From: JAPLDA01 sp043783155
Lineage (GTDB): Bacteria; Bacteroidota; Bacteroidia; AKYH767-A; 2013-40CM-41-45
NCBI GenBank assembly: GCA_043783155.1
Contig: JAYVZS010000054.1
Span: forward strand, 87,828-151,827
Reading direction: 5' to 3'
DNA length: 64,000 nucleotides
The translations under genes were made by a program, and so were the position numbers. Below the pieces are notes generated by a model. The model saw only the letters and a list, made by a program, of their open reading frames with translations. It was not told the origin of the DNA and made no database searches. Below, piece after piece: positions 43,556 to 54,400 of this stretch (positions within the stretch are counted from its first letter, which is position 1; each line of letters opens with the position of its first letter).

Positions 43556-45004
43556 TTATTGAATAATAATTTTCCCGACACCGATTATAGTTTCACTTGA
43601 AAGGATTTTGTAAGTATAAACCCCGGCAGGCAAATCTTCTCTTGAAAGTTGAAAAGTTGTTTCTCCATTCTTGATTATTTTACTTCTGACCTCAACGCCG
43701 AACACATTGTACAATTCAAAAGAAGCCGATTCATTCTGGTTGATTTCCGGGTGAATGATAATAGTCGTGAATCTGCTAAACGGATTTGGGAAAACCTCGA
43801 TGTGATTTTTGTTATTGGCAAGATCGTTTACTGAATTATATGTCCCTGATGAACCGGTGCTATCCATCTTAACCAGGAAAACATTTAAAAGGCCAGTCCC
43901 GAAACTTTTTGTGTTTCCAACAATAATATACCCCCCGTCAGTAGTTTTTTGAATGCAATAACCAATGTCTTCATTGAGGCCTCCGGGTGAACCAGAGCCA
44001 ATCCAGTCGCCAGTTGTGTCTGTCCTCCAAAACAGAATATCCGGATTGCCTTGGCCCGTAGTTGATCCAACAAGCACATATCCGCCATCTAATCTTTGAA
44101 CAAGAAATGTTACTCTTTTATTGTCAGGTGACCCCACTGATCTGGTCCATGTGGTATCACCACTTGAGTTTGTCTTAACTAAATAGATGTCATCGTAACC
44201 TGCCAGACCAAAGCTGGCTGTATAACCACCCACAATGTAGCCACTATCCAAAGTTTGTTTCACGCAATTACCTTCTTCGTCATTCATTCCACCAAATACT
44301 TTTGTCCAGAGTGAATCACCGAGTGAGTTAGTCTTAATCAGGTAAACATCTTTTTCTCCTGCTCCCATGCTTTTTGTGTAACCTGTAAGAATGTACCCCC
44401 CGTCAAAAGTTTGCTGAACAGAATAAGCTACTTCACTACTATCGCCACCGAAAGTAGTCGTCCACAAAGTGTCACCTAAAGAATTTGTTTTGATGAGATA
44501 CATATCGTTTTGCCCGTTTCCAAAACTAAAGGTTTCTCCCGCCAGAATAAATCCACTGTCTGAAGTTTGTTGAATCGAATATAAGAAGTCCCAATCAGTA
44601 CCTCCGTATGTTTTCGTCCAGAGGGTGTCTCCGTTTTTATCAGTGCGAACAAGGTATCCGTCGTACCCGCCATTTCCCAGACTATTAGTATATCCGCAAA
44701 TGGCATATCCGCTGTCATTCAGTTGAACTACATCATATCCGCGATCAATGTCGACGCCTCCAAAAGTTTTCGCGAAAACCCCATTGCCTAAACCGTCCGT
44801 CTTTATTAATAACATGTCAGTAGCTCCAAAGCCAAAGCTAGAAGTTGAGCCCGCGATAATATATCCACCATCAAAAGTTTGTTTGACGCTTCTGCCTTCA
44901 TTAAACATGGCTCCGCCATAGGAACGCTGAAATTTTATCTGCGCGGTTGCACACACTCCGCCAGTCAGAAAAAACACGACGAATAAAAATCCTTTCCAGT
45001 TCAT
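43556..45004 (-). CDS. Exported repeat protein with T9SS sorting tail
   Basis: The 482-residue protein has a signal peptide (1-21). Seven or so repeats of about 55 residues follow, each with DGGYI(I/L)xGxTxSxG...D(M/V)(Y/L)LIKT(N/D)xxGDTLWT. They run over residues 35-385 and should form a beta-propeller-like surface. A T9SS tail has VFPNPFSRFTTIII and GVYTYKILSSE. These repeat proteins are common exported proteins of Bacteroidota, with adhesion or recognition roles usually proposed but untested. The gene sits between the DUF5723 gene and GT39, both less than 10 bp away. Confidence 0.9.
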   Translation of the reverse strand: MNWKGFLFVVFFLTGGVCATAQIKFQRSYGGAMFNEGRSVKQTFDGGYIIAGSTSSFGFGATDMLLIKTDGLGNGVFAKTFGGVDIDRGYDVVQLNDSGYAICGYTNSLGNGGYDGYLVRTDKNGDTLWTKTYGGTDWDFLYSIQQTSDSGFILAGETFSFGNGQNDMYLIKTNSLGDTLWTTTFGGDSSEVAYSVQQTFDGGYILTGYTKSMGAGEKDVYLIKTNSLGDSLWTKVFGGMNDEEGNCVKQTLDSGYIVGGYTASFGLAGYDDIYLVKTNSSGDTTWTRSVGSPDNKRVTFLVQRLDGGYVLVGSTTGQGNPDILFWRTDTTGDWIGSGSPGGLNEDIGYCIQKTTDGGYIIVGNTKSFGTGLLNVFLVKMDSTGSSGTYNSVNDLANNKNHIEVFPNPFSRFTTIIIHPEINQNESASFELYNVFGVEVRSKIIKNGETTFQLSREDLPAGVYTYKILSSETIIGVGKIIIQ

Positions 45005-45013
45005 GATGCGAAG

Positions 45014-46288
45014 TTAAAAGTTTCCGGTGATGGTAACGCGTGCGCTTTCTGAAACGCCTTTGTCAGGGTTAAACAATGCATTGATGTAGTTGCTTCCAAA
45101 AGAAATGTTGTAACGGGCCCCGAAATAATGTTTGTAATAAATAGCTGTTCCAAATGTCGTGTAGCCACCATACGACAGCCTCAGTGTGATCCTGTTGTTT
45201 TTCCAGCTGTAATCTCCCTTTAGATAAACTTCCGGAAAATAGTCCGCATTTAACATGTAGCTCGCCCCGATGCCGGCTCTTATTTTATTGTCTCTGATCG
45301 TGCGCATGTACAGCACTTCTATTTTAGCGGGAAGAAACAATGTAGTTGAATTGTATTTTCTTTTTGAAAGAAATGGTTGCCTTAATGTGCTGTCGACGTT
45401 GATCGTACTTTTAATGGTATCCGCAAAGTTTAATACCTGCGTCACGTCAATTCCATTGAACCGGAAACTGCTGTCAGCATTCAGTTCCGTTGATTGATTG
45501 TTCCATTTGATAAATCCAAGGTTGCTGATGCTGAGAGAAAAATAGTGTTTTTTTTTCAGATCGGCTGCAAAATATAAATCCGTTGAGAATCCAAACCCGT
45601 TAAACGATCCCAATTTTTTATGCAATGAATCGCTGTTGTGAATTTCCACTTTAGCATTTACATCGAGGTATTCGCCAATGTCGGCGGTATATACATCTGC
45701 CTTCGGAGAATGGATACGAACTAATTGCTGTCCCATGTTAAAACCCAATGCTGCGCGAAAGTCAAAAACCGCTGAGTCTTTCTTTAGTGTTTTCCCGAGA
45801 CCAAATTGCAGTTGTTGATATTTCAGTGAGAGTAAATTAAATTCTCCTAACGTTGCATCTTTCCCGATGTAATTTTTATTTCCCCTGAAATACACTTCGA
45901 ACAAGTCTCGTGTAAATTCTGAGTTGATGTGATTGATGTTTTTTACACCAACAAACCACAGCATGTTCGTACATCCGAACATGGAATCGGGTTTGTTAGT
46001 GAAGTAAAGTTCGGTCGTGAAGTCGCCTCCTAATCTGTTCTTGTCGTTCAGATGTTTGCTGACACCATCTTTCATTTCGTCGGTAATAAAACCATTTAAG
46101 AAATAAGTTTTCGCAAGTTCGTTGGTGATTGCATTACTTGCAAAATAAAAATCAGAAGCGACGATGATAGAATTTTTTATTTTCCTGATTACGTAACGAT
46201 CATTGTTTCGGACGGTCGTATCTACTGTCTGAGCTCGCGCTGACAGGAATAAAGAAAGAATGACGAGAGAAGTTAAAATGTGTTTCAC
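45014..46288 (-). CDS. Outer-membrane beta-barrel-type protein (DUF5723-like)
   Basis: This 424-residue protein has a signal peptide (1-19, SARAQ) and a long series of amphipathic beta strands with aromatic ends. Examples are GDFTTELYFTNKP, FGFSTDLYFAADL, HYFSLSISNLGFIKWN and RITLRLSYGGYTTFGTAIYYKHYFG, and it ends in an alternating strand (SARVTITGNF), as in outer-membrane barrels. It resembles the DUF5723 family. The partner lipoprotein gene is 3 bp upstream, so the two may form an outer-membrane unit. The molecular role is unknown. Confidence 0.83.
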   Translation of the reverse strand: MKHILTSLVILSLFLSARAQTVDTTVRNNDRYVIRKIKNSIIVASDFYFASNAITNELAKTYFLNGFITDEMKDGVSKHLNDKNRLGGDFTTELYFTNKPDSMFGCTNMLWFVGVKNINHINSEFTRDLFEVYFRGNKNYIGKDATLGEFNLLSLKYQQLQFGLGKTLKKDSAVFDFRAALGFNMGQQLVRIHSPKADVYTADIGEYLDVNAKVEIHNSDSLHKKLGSFNGFGFSTDLYFAADLKKKHYFSLSISNLGFIKWNNQSTELNADSSFRFNGIDVTQVLNFADTIKSTINVDSTLRQPFLSKRKYNSTTLFLPAKIEVLYMRTIRDNKIRAGIGASYMLNADYFPEVYLKGDYSWKNNRITLRLSYGGYTTFGTAIYYKHYFGARYNISFGSNYINALFNPDKGVSESARVTITGNF

Positions 46289-46291
46289 AAA

Positions 46292-48031
46292 TCAATGGAT
46301 TAAATAGGGAGCATCACCCACTAATTTCAGATCAAGCTTGTAATAGGAGTAAATCTGCACGGACTGCGGATAAGCCGGAGTGGTAAAACTTGCATACACC
46401 GAAAGGTTTCCGCCATTATAAATCCGTTGTCTTCTTGCTGCATCCACATACACCGGAATCAATGTTCTCTTGGGGGTAATCACTTTATAGTTCGCGTCAA
46501 CAGATGCAGCCGCAATGGTCGTTGAAATGGGAATCGAATCCACAAAATGATTATTTCCGTCAAGCAGGAAGAGCCGCACGGCCGCTTCGAAAGGGAAACC
46601 ATTGTCCGCGATTAATGTGAGTGTTCCGTCACCAACAGCATCGTAGTCGGTCTCATGTTTAACACTAAACGAAGACGTGTCAGCAAATGAAAGATGATCG
46701 GCCGCGAAAGAAAGCGGCATGTCAATCCTGATTTTTGCATTCACAAGATAATCCGTATAAATAAAATCGTTGCTTCCAGAAATATTTCCAAGGGGATTTA
46801 TATTCAACTTGAGTGCATAGTCGATGCGGTCGGGCTGGTTTTCAAGAAACGTTCTCAGGTTGGAATTTGAATTGTTTAGTACAACAACATAATCCGTTGG
46901 GTTCACTGGATACAATGGGTTTCCGGTTTCAGAAGCGCGGTTGATATTGAGGATATGATTGATCAGCAATGGTGCGTTGAGATGAACAGATGTGTTTGAA
47001 ATCGTGTTAAATGATTTCATCAAGTTGATTGTTGCCTGGGCGTCAACGCCGATATTATTTTGAATGCTAATTTTCATGGTTACATCTTGCAGACGGAAAC
47101 TCCCGCTTTGAATCGGAGAAAAAAGATGCGTGTACCTTGAGAAAGGGCCTTCATCAAGTTCCTTCTGACCGAGGTACCCCTTCGCGTAATAGGGAACTAT
47201 ATTTTGCAGTCCTGCCGAAATATTTACAAGCGTATCGCCGGCGTTTATAGTCCTGGCAACTCCGCCCGTATCAGTTTGCGCAGCTATGTTATAGGTGAGT
47301 GTGTTCACACTGTTACCCGTTGGGCCCGTCAGGTCCAGTTTGTAACCCGACAGATCGTACATCCCGACAAAGTCAGTGGATCCTCCCGGTGGAGCAGCGT
47401 TCATCGTCGTTGTAAAATGAAAAGGGATTCCATTCAGTTTCGCTTTAGGAATGGTGAATGTATAGATCACGCGCATGGGTATTCTGTTATGTGTTTCAAT
47501 GCGGATAAATCCTGATTTGATTGTCGCCTGTCGCAATTCCACTCCCGAAATGCCAAGTACAGTATTGTTGCTGGATGAATAGAATGGTGTGTTCGGTTGC
47601 AATAGAAATGAAAAAGGAAGAGTGAGCACAGTTGGGATGATGGTATCCGGAATCTGTAAAAGTGAATCGGGCGACGTGTTGTAAAAAGTATCTTCATAAA
47701 CAATGCTCACCGCATGCGAACTGTCGTACTGCAGAAGTGAGTCTGCAATAAAATTCTCAACACCTAAGGAAGCATGAAGCAAAGGTCCCACAAGGTTTAC
47801 TTGCCATTGCGGTCGCTCATGTTCTTTTTTGCAACCGAAAAAGATGGAGACAGCGATCAGCGTAAAAAATATTTTCTGTATTGGAGACCGTTTAAATTTT
47901 AATGTGAGAAGTAGGAAGGACGCGCGCACCCTTCGACTACGCTCAGGGTGACAGCTTGCGGCGGTCCTGCTGAGCAGAGTTGAAGCAGGTCTGGAATATA
48001 GTATCGAAATAAAATTTAAACGGTTTCTCAA
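46292..48031 (-). CDS. Large lipoprotein of unknown function, N terminus altered by a repeat element
   Basis: The open frame encodes 579 residues. A lipobox FFGC with Cys67 lies unusually far from the ATG at 48031. The preceding residues include SCHPERSRRVRA, the translation of a palindromic element (47884-48029). The true signal peptide is probably LKFKRSPIQKIFFTLIAVSIFFGC, for which no ATG exists; GTG at 47929 is an alternative start. After the lipobox the protein is beta-rich and repeats the type IQNNIGVDAQATINL. I recognise no family. It is the first gene of a four-gene operon (3 bp before the DUF5723 gene). The start is uncertain; the body is a real coding region. Confidence 0.78.
   Translation of the reverse strand: MRNRLNFISILYSRPASTLLSRTAASCHPERSRRVRASFLLLTLKFKRSPIQKIFFTLIAVSIFFGCKKEHERPQWQVNLVGPLLHASLGVENFIADSLLQYDSSHAVSIVYEDTFYNTSPDSLLQIPDTIIPTVLTLPFSFLLQPNTPFYSSSNNTVLGISGVELRQATIKSGFIRIETHNRIPMRVIYTFTIPKAKLNGIPFHFTTTMNAAPPGGSTDFVGMYDLSGYKLDLTGPTGNSVNTLTYNIAAQTDTGGVARTINAGDTLVNISAGLQNIVPYYAKGYLGQKELDEGPFSRYTHLFSPIQSGSFRLQDVTMKISIQNNIGVDAQATINLMKSFNTISNTSVHLNAPLLINHILNINRASETGNPLYPVNPTDYVVVLNNSNSNLRTFLENQPDRIDYALKLNINPLGNISGSNDFIYTDYLVNAKIRIDMPLSFAADHLSFADTSSFSVKHETDYDAVGDGTLTLIADNGFPFEAAVRLFLLDGNNHFVDSIPISTTIAAASVDANYKVITPKRTLIPVYVDAARRQRIYNGGNLSVYASFTTPAYPQSVQIYSYYKLDLKLVGDAPYLIH
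47884..48029 (+). repeat. Palindromic MITE/REP-like element, copy C
   Basis: Outer arms GAGACCGTTTAAATTTTA (47884-47901) and TAAAATTTAAACGGTTTCTC (48010-48029) are inverted. The core CCCTTCGACTACGCTCAGG faces GCTGAGCAGAGTTGAAGCAG. It overlaps the 5' end of the lipoprotein reading frame. Confidence 0.75.
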
Positions 48032-48089
48032 TTCCTGTAATTGTTTCTACAAAGATGCAAGTTTCTGAATACATGACGAAACGATTGTT

Positions 48090-48593
48090 TCATTGGCTGC
48101 TTACTGATTTTCTTTTCCTGAGAGAAAGCAATGCCCATACAAGACCAAATGAAAGCAGGTAAGCGAGCCACTTCAATTTACCCGCCCGGCTTTTCAATGC
48201 AACGTTTGAAATCGCAAGTGCGTCTACCTGTTTGGTGAGTGTATCGGTAGCACGCTGCAGGTTGGTGAGCCGTTCGTCACTTTCAAATTTATTATATGTG
48301 GTATTTACTTTTTCGAAATTTCTGAAGTCAATTACGTGGTTGAGAGAACTGATAATCCGGTTGTCGGTTTCAACAATTTCGGAGAGTACGTCCGTACTGT
48401 GCTGGATATCTTTCTTCGTTTTGTTTCCGAAGAAACCACTTTTCTTTTCAAGAGAATTTGAATATGCTTCAAATTTTTTTCGCCGTGTTTCAAGTAAGTC
48501 ATACAGGTCTTTTCGGTCTGTAGATGAACCTTGGGCAAGAGCATTGTAAGAAAGAAGATCGGAGAGGATCAGGATCAGAATTATTTTTTTCAT
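48090..48593 (-). CDS. Small exported coiled-coil protein with C-terminal membrane helix
   Basis: The 167-residue protein has a signal peptide (1-19), a helical and coiled-coil middle (about 25-130, with RKDLYDLLETRRKKFEAYSN and STDVLSEIVETDNRIISSLN), and a C-terminal membrane helix (about 143-158, WLAYLLSFGLVWALL) followed by basic RKRKS. The topology suggests a protein anchored with its coiled coil in the periplasm. No family is recognised. It lies 58 bp upstream of the lipoprotein operon on the same strand and could be its first gene. Confidence 0.78.
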   Translation of the reverse strand: MKKIILILILSDLLSYNALAQGSSTDRKDLYDLLETRRKKFEAYSNSLEKKSGFFGNKTKKDIQHSTDVLSEIVETDNRIISSLNHVIDFRNFEKVNTTYNKFESDERLTNLQRATDTLTKQVDALAISNVALKSRAGKLKWLAYLLSFGLVWALLSLRKRKSVSSQ

Positions 48594-48802
48594 GCGATGT
48601 TTGAGTGATGTTCAAGGAGTAAAGTACGACATAATCTCCCATTATTCTGATGTGAATAAGATGTGAACAAGTTAAGAAGAAAACGAGCTGTAGTGAAAGC
48701 GCCGAGCGTAAACAAAACAAGTATCTTTACGACCTTCCGGTTAACTTTAATTTTTGATCGAAGCGGGAGAATTTAGTTTTTTATAATTTCTGTTTATACA
48801 AT

Positions 48803-50041
48803 ATGATTCAATTCAATAAGACAACATTATCAAACGGTTTAACGGTGATTGTTCACGAAGATCAATCCACACCATTAGCGACGGTAAATATTATGTATAA
48901 AGTTGGAGCTCGGGATGAAGATCCTGCGAAAACCGGTTTTGCTCATTTGTTTGAACACCTCATGTTCGGCGGCTCTGTCAACATTCCCGATTATGACGGC
49001 CCGCTTCAGTTGGCCGGCGGCGACAACAATGCGTTTACGAACAACGACATCACCAATTATTACCTCACGCTTCCTGCTCAAAATCTTGAAACCGCTTTTT
49101 GGTTAGAGAGCGACAGGATGCTTAGTCTGGCGTTTTCAAAAAAGAGTCTCGATGTTCAGCGCAACGTCGTGATTGAGGAATTCAAACAACGTTATCTCAA
49201 CCAGCCCTATGGCGATGTGTGGCTGTTGCTTCGTCCGCTTGCCTACAAAGTTCATCCGTATCAATGGGCTACGATCGGAAAAGAAATTTCGCATATTGAA
49301 AATGCGACACTGGATGATGTGAAATATTTTTTCCGCCAATATTACTGTCCTGACAATGCCATCATGGTTGTTGCAGGAAATGTGAAAACGGACGACATTT
49401 ATAAGATGGCAGAAAACTGGTTCGGGGAAATAAAAAAGGGAACACAGGAGCGACGGAAATATCTTCCGGAACCCAGGCAAACTGAAAGAAGAGAACTCAC
49501 GGTTGAGCGAAAGATTCCGTACGACTCCATCTATAAAGCATACCACAGCTGTTCGCGGCTCGATAAAGAATTTTATGCTGTTGATTTGCTCACCGATGTT
49601 TTATCGCGTGGAAAATCATCACGGATGTATTATGAGCTGGTGAAAAAACAAAAATTGTTTTCTGAAATCAGCGTGTATGCCACCGCCGATTTTGACAAGA
49701 GCCTGGTGGTTGTGGAAGGGAAGCTGGTGAAGGGTGTTTCGATGAAAGATGCTGAAAAATCATTGGACGAAGAACTGTCGAAAGTGAAACAGGAACTTGT
49801 AAATGCCGAAGAGCTGTCGAAAATTAAAAACAAAGTGGAGTCAACAATGGTGTTTTCGGAAATTGATCTTGCCGGCCGCGCACTTAATCTTGCCATTGCC
49901 GAATACCAGGGCGATGTAAATCTGATCAATACAGAAATTGAAAAATACAGAGCGGTAACTCCTGAAAATATCCTGCAGCAGGCACAGGAAATATTCATGG
50001 ACACAAACTGTTCAACACTTTATTACCTCGCGAAAAAATAA
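48803..50041 (+). CDS. M16 family zinc peptidase (active subunit)
   Basis: This 412-residue protein has the inverted zinc motif His48-x2-Glu51-His52 in GFAHLFEHLMFGG and the downstream Glu in the helix NVVIEEFKQRY, so the zinc site is complete. NNDITNYYLTLPAQNLE follows, as in the pitrilysin/processing-peptidase family. It lacks a signal peptide. The second M16 gene starts immediately after its stop, forming the usual active/inactive heterodimer pair of bacteria. It degrades small peptides or processes secreted proteins; the substrate is unknown. A TATCTTTA sequence (48722-48729) upstream is a possible -7 box. Confidence 0.94.
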   Translation: MIQFNKTTLSNGLTVIVHEDQSTPLATVNIMYKVGARDEDPAKTGFAHLFEHLMFGGSVNIPDYDGPLQLAGGDNNAFTNNDITNYYLTLPAQNLETAFWLESDRMLSLAFSKKSLDVQRNVVIEEFKQRYLNQPYGDVWLLLRPLAYKVHPYQWATIGKEISHIENATLDDVKYFFRQYYCPDNAIMVVAGNVKTDDIYKMAENWFGEIKKGTQERRKYLPEPRQTERRELTVERKIPYDSIYKAYHSCSRLDKEFYAVDLLTDVLSRGKSSRMYYELVKKQKLFSEISVYATADFDKSLVVVEGKLVKGVSMKDAEKSLDEELSKVKQELVNAEELSKIKNKVESTMVFSEIDLAGRALNLAIAEYQGDVNLINTEIEKYRAVTPENILQQAQEIFMDTNCSTLYYLAKK

Positions 50042-51340
50042 ATGGAAAGTATGATTGAGACGATTGACAGAAAAAAAATTCCGGCCCTGAATGACATCGG
50101 GAAAATTAAAATTCAGGAAGCGGAAATATCAACCCTTGATAATGGAATTCCGGTATATACCATCAGCGCAGGTTTTCAGGATTTGGTGAAAATTGAACTC
50201 CTGTTTACGGACGCTTCATTTGATCCGGCTCAACCGATTATCAGTTCGGCGGCAAACAGAATGCTGAGCGAAGGGAGTTCAACACATTCATCTCAGCAGC
50301 TTGCCGAGATGATTGACGCGTATGGGGCGTTTTATGAAACAGAAGAATCATCCGACTATTGTTCGGTGGTACTTTTTACATTGAACAAATACCTCGACGA
50401 AACGTTACCGGTACTGCGCGAAATAATCACCGATGCTGTATTTCCGGAGAATGATCTTTCTACGTTCATCCAGAATAACAGGCAGCGACTGATCGTGGAA
50501 AGTGAAAAGGTAAATTCAGTGTCCCGTAAAAAATTCAGTGAGGTACTGTTCGGAGCTAATCATTCCTATGGTCATTATGTAACCCCCGCTGATTATGAGA
50601 GTTTAAACATGGACGTATTGCAACAATATCATCAGAAAAATTATCAAAGCGGAAATTGCTGCATCCTGGTTGCGGGAAAAGTGAAACCGGGAACAGCGGC
50701 ATCTCTCAATAAATTTTTCGGGAAAGACGATTGGAAAAAAAGCAAAAGTGTTTCGCGCGCTTCTGCAGCCATTCAGTCGGCTAAAGAAAAAATACACATA
50801 ATCGAAAAGAAGGGAGCTGTTCAGTCAGCCATTCGTATTGGCAAAGTTTTATTCAATAAAACGCACCCTGATTTTGTTGGTATGACGGTGTTGAACACAG
50901 CGCTGGGCGGCTATTTTGGTTCACGGCTGATGAGTAACATCAGAGAAGATAAAGGGTATACATACGGTATCGGGTCTGCATTGATGTCCATGAAAGATGC
51001 CGGATGTTTTTTTATTTCGACAGAAGTGGGAGCAAATGTGACAGGCAAAGCGATTGATGAAATCTACAAAGAGATAGCACGTTTGAGCACAGAACCGGTG
51101 GAAGGAAATGAACTGGAGATGGTGAAGAACTTTATGACCGGAAGTTTTTTAAAGGGTATTGATGGAGCGTTTCAATTGGCAGATCGCTGGAAAGGCCTGT
51201 GGCTGCATGGTTTGGGATATGATTATTTTGAGCGGTACCTTACAAAAGTCCGGGATATTCAATCGGAAGAGTTAGTGATTTTGGCAGAAAAATATCTGAA
51301 TTCGGGTGATTTTTATGAGGTAGTAGTTGGTAAAAAATAA
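50042..51340 (+). CDS. M16 family peptidase homologue (inactive partner subunit)
   Basis: The 432-residue protein has the M16 fold but no HxxEH: the corresponding region reads ISSAANRMLSEGSSTHSSQQ. It keeps the C-terminal substrate-binding element REDKGYTYGIGSALMS (Arg/Tyr pair) and the paired domain NCCILVAGKVKP. In characterised bacterial M16B pairs, the zinc-less subunit supplies these substrate-binding residues. The ATG directly follows the stop of the active subunit with no gap, so the two are translationally coupled. Confidence 0.93.
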   Translation: MESMIETIDRKKIPALNDIGKIKIQEAEISTLDNGIPVYTISAGFQDLVKIELLFTDASFDPAQPIISSAANRMLSEGSSTHSSQQLAEMIDAYGAFYETEESSDYCSVVLFTLNKYLDETLPVLREIITDAVFPENDLSTFIQNNRQRLIVESEKVNSVSRKKFSEVLFGANHSYGHYVTPADYESLNMDVLQQYHQKNYQSGNCCILVAGKVKPGTAASLNKFFGKDDWKKSKSVSRASAAIQSAKEKIHIIEKKGAVQSAIRIGKVLFNKTHPDFVGMTVLNTALGGYFGSRLMSNIREDKGYTYGIGSALMSMKDAGCFFISTEVGANVTGKAIDEIYKEIARLSTEPVEGNELEMVKNFMTGSFLKGIDGAFQLADRWKGLWLHGLGYDYFERYLTKVRDIQSEELVILAEKYLNSGDFYEVVVGKK

Positions 51341-51407
51341 TTGCTTTCAGGATCAAAAAAGGTTAGCTTTGAACTCTCATTATTAATGATTTAATAAATA
51401 ATAGACC

Positions 51408-54400
51408 GTGAGCAAAAAAATTATTCTATTATTCGTTGTTCTGTTCTCACTTTTTGGCGGGAAAATATGTGCGACTCACCTGATGGGAGGAGAGATTACA
51501 TGGATATGCAAGTCAAATGGTCTGTATGTTTTTCACATGAAAATATACCGCGACTGTAACACGACAACAACACTGCCGCCTGCACCACTCATTCTGGAAA
51601 CTGATGTGCCAGGTCTTTCTTCAGGTATTTCACTTAATCTTGATTCAGCAACTGATAACTCACCTCATTGCAAACCAGGTGGTAATCAGATTACATGCAC
51701 ACAAGCCCTGTATAATTACCAGCACGGTTTATCACCCATTCCGGGAGCTGTTGAAGAATTTGTTTATACATCGGCACCTATTCAATTTCCAAACCTAACT
51801 CCTCCTGCAGCTGGTTGGGCATTTTGGTGGACGAGTCAGGCCCGCAATATTGCGATTGTGAATCTGAGCCAATCTCAGGCGGGTTTTACATTACGGGCAA
51901 AAATGTATGCCTACCAAAACAGGTTTGCAAATCCTTGTTATGACAGTTCACCTCGTTTTTATGAAATTCCACGGACCGTTATTTGTACCGGTTATCCTTT
52001 TGTATTCAATCACAATGCTGTGGACGATGAACTTGATTCATTGGTATATGACTGGGATTTTCCTTTGAATAGTAATACGATTGCAAGTGTTTTTAATGCT
52101 CCACAAATTCAATTTCAATCGCCTTATACTTTTGATCATCCTTTACCGGGCCCTTCCCAAAACGCTAGTAATGTTGGCGTTGTTCTGGATCATAACAGTG
52201 GTGAAGTAAGTTATACTTCCTATACTTCGGGCACATTCGTTTTTGTCATTAAAGTTTCTGCATATAAATGCGGTGAAAAAATAGCAGAAATATTCAGGGA
52301 TATTCAAGTCGTATTAGGAACGTGTCCTGATGTGCAGGTAGGTTATCATAATAATCCACCGATACTGACGCCTCCTTTTATCGACCATACAACCGGATTG
52401 CATTCATTTTACAATGACACAGTATATGCCGGGCAGTCTGTGCAATTTATTTTTAACGGAAGGGATCTTGATGCGGATCAGAATTTTGTTTTTCAACAAT
52501 TAAGCCTTTCCGCGTCCGGTCTTGAATTTGATCCGACTTATTCGAATGCGAACGGACCTTGTCTTCATCCACCATGTGCCACCTTGTCGCCGAGTCCGCT
52601 TTCCTATTTTCCTTTTGTTAATTATGCTGATACATTTAGATGGCAAACGTCCTGTAGTCAGCTTGGGTTCAATCAGAATTGCAGAACGTTTTCAAACGTC
52701 TATCATTTTGTATTTAAGTTTACTGATGATTATTGTCCGATTCCGGGAATCTCAACCGCCACAGTTACAATTGTAATTCTTCCGCCTCCTCTTGCTGCTC
52801 CGCCTCACATCAGGTGCGTTTCAGTTTTGCCAAGCGGAGATGTAACATTAAACTGGGTTCCGGGCGTAGATACTGCAGGAAGTTTCAGATCGTACTACAT
52901 TTATTATTCAACCAATCAGAACGGTCCGTTTACTTACTTAGACAGTATCGGAAATATTTCCACGACCAGTTATACGCATGTTGGAGCGAATGCAGACAAT
53001 CAGCCAGCCTATTATCGGATTACAGTTAAATCAGGGTGTGATAATTACAATAGTGCTGATAATTTGAGTGACACAGTTCAGACGATGCGACTTTCAGCGA
53101 CGAATACGGGAACAGGTTTTGCGCATCTTACATGGAACTCAATTCATGATCCTTTAATTCCAACAAATCATCCTTACTATTATATCTATAGAGAATATCC
53201 GCCGACTATCTGGTCACTAATTGATTCCGTTGGTTTGCAACCGGGAACACTTACGTATGAAGATCCGATAACAATCTGTAACGACACGGTAAGATACCGG
53301 GTAGAAGTTCAGGATTCGTCGGGATGCAGATCTGTATCAAGTATCGGGGCTGACCTCTTCCAGGATCGCATTCCGCCATTCACTCCTGAACTTGATTCCG
53401 TTTCGATGGACGCTAACTCATTTGCTACTGTCGCCTGGAAAGCAGATACTTCATTAGATACGTATGCCTATGTGATCCTTACGCTTGTTTCAAACGCATG
53501 GACTCCAATTGATACTGTATATGGCATCAACAACACATTTTATTCATCAAACCTGGATGCTTCTCTTCAATCGGTTCCCTTCAGAATATTGGCGATAGAC
53601 AGTTGCCAAAATCCAAGCGCGCCTTGTATTCCTCAAAATACTGTTTTTCTATCCGGCTTACTTGATGTGTGTTCATCTTCGATTACGCTCAGTTGGAACG
53701 CTTACAGGAACTGGCCGGACACTGTCTCGTACGATATTTACGCGAGCGAAAACGGAGGTCCGGTTTTATTAATTGACCACACGAATCAAACAACTTACCT
53801 ACATACCCATCTTACGCAGAATGCGAATTATTGCTATTTCGTCAGGGCGAATGATGCAACATCTCTTACAAGAACGTCAACGTCAAACCAGGTTTGCATA
53901 AAAGCGCATATCCTGATAGAACCTAATTTCTCTTACATTCATACAGCTACAATAACCGGTGACAATCAGGTTACCATCAGGGCGTATGTGGATACGGCGG
54001 CAGATATCATGCGTTACAAGATACTTCGTGCTGAAACAAGAGGAGGATTTTCTGTGATTGCTTCTGTACCGGCAAATCCATTAAGTCCTAATTTCAGTTA
54101 CACGGACTTTACAGCTAAGACAAGTGAAAGAAGTTACTTCTATAAAGTAATTGCTGTTGATAGTTGCAACCAGGATGCATTTACCTCTGAAGTGGCGCGT
54201 ACTATTTATCTGACGGCAATTCCGAATGATGATATTTCAAACACGCTTGACTGGAATGATTATGAAGTATGGCTGGGCGGTGTCGATCATTACCTGCTTT
54301 ACAGGAGTGTGGATGATGTCCCTGATGGAGTCATCAATGCAGTCGCGTTTGGTTCCGGTCATGTGATTGATAATGTGTCTGACAAAATTTATTCAAGAGG

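Noticed and set aside
49136..49546. 136-codon open frame antisense to the M16 peptidase gene
   Set aside because: It lies wholly inside a well-conserved gene on the other strand and has no family signature; such antisense frames arise from codon bias.
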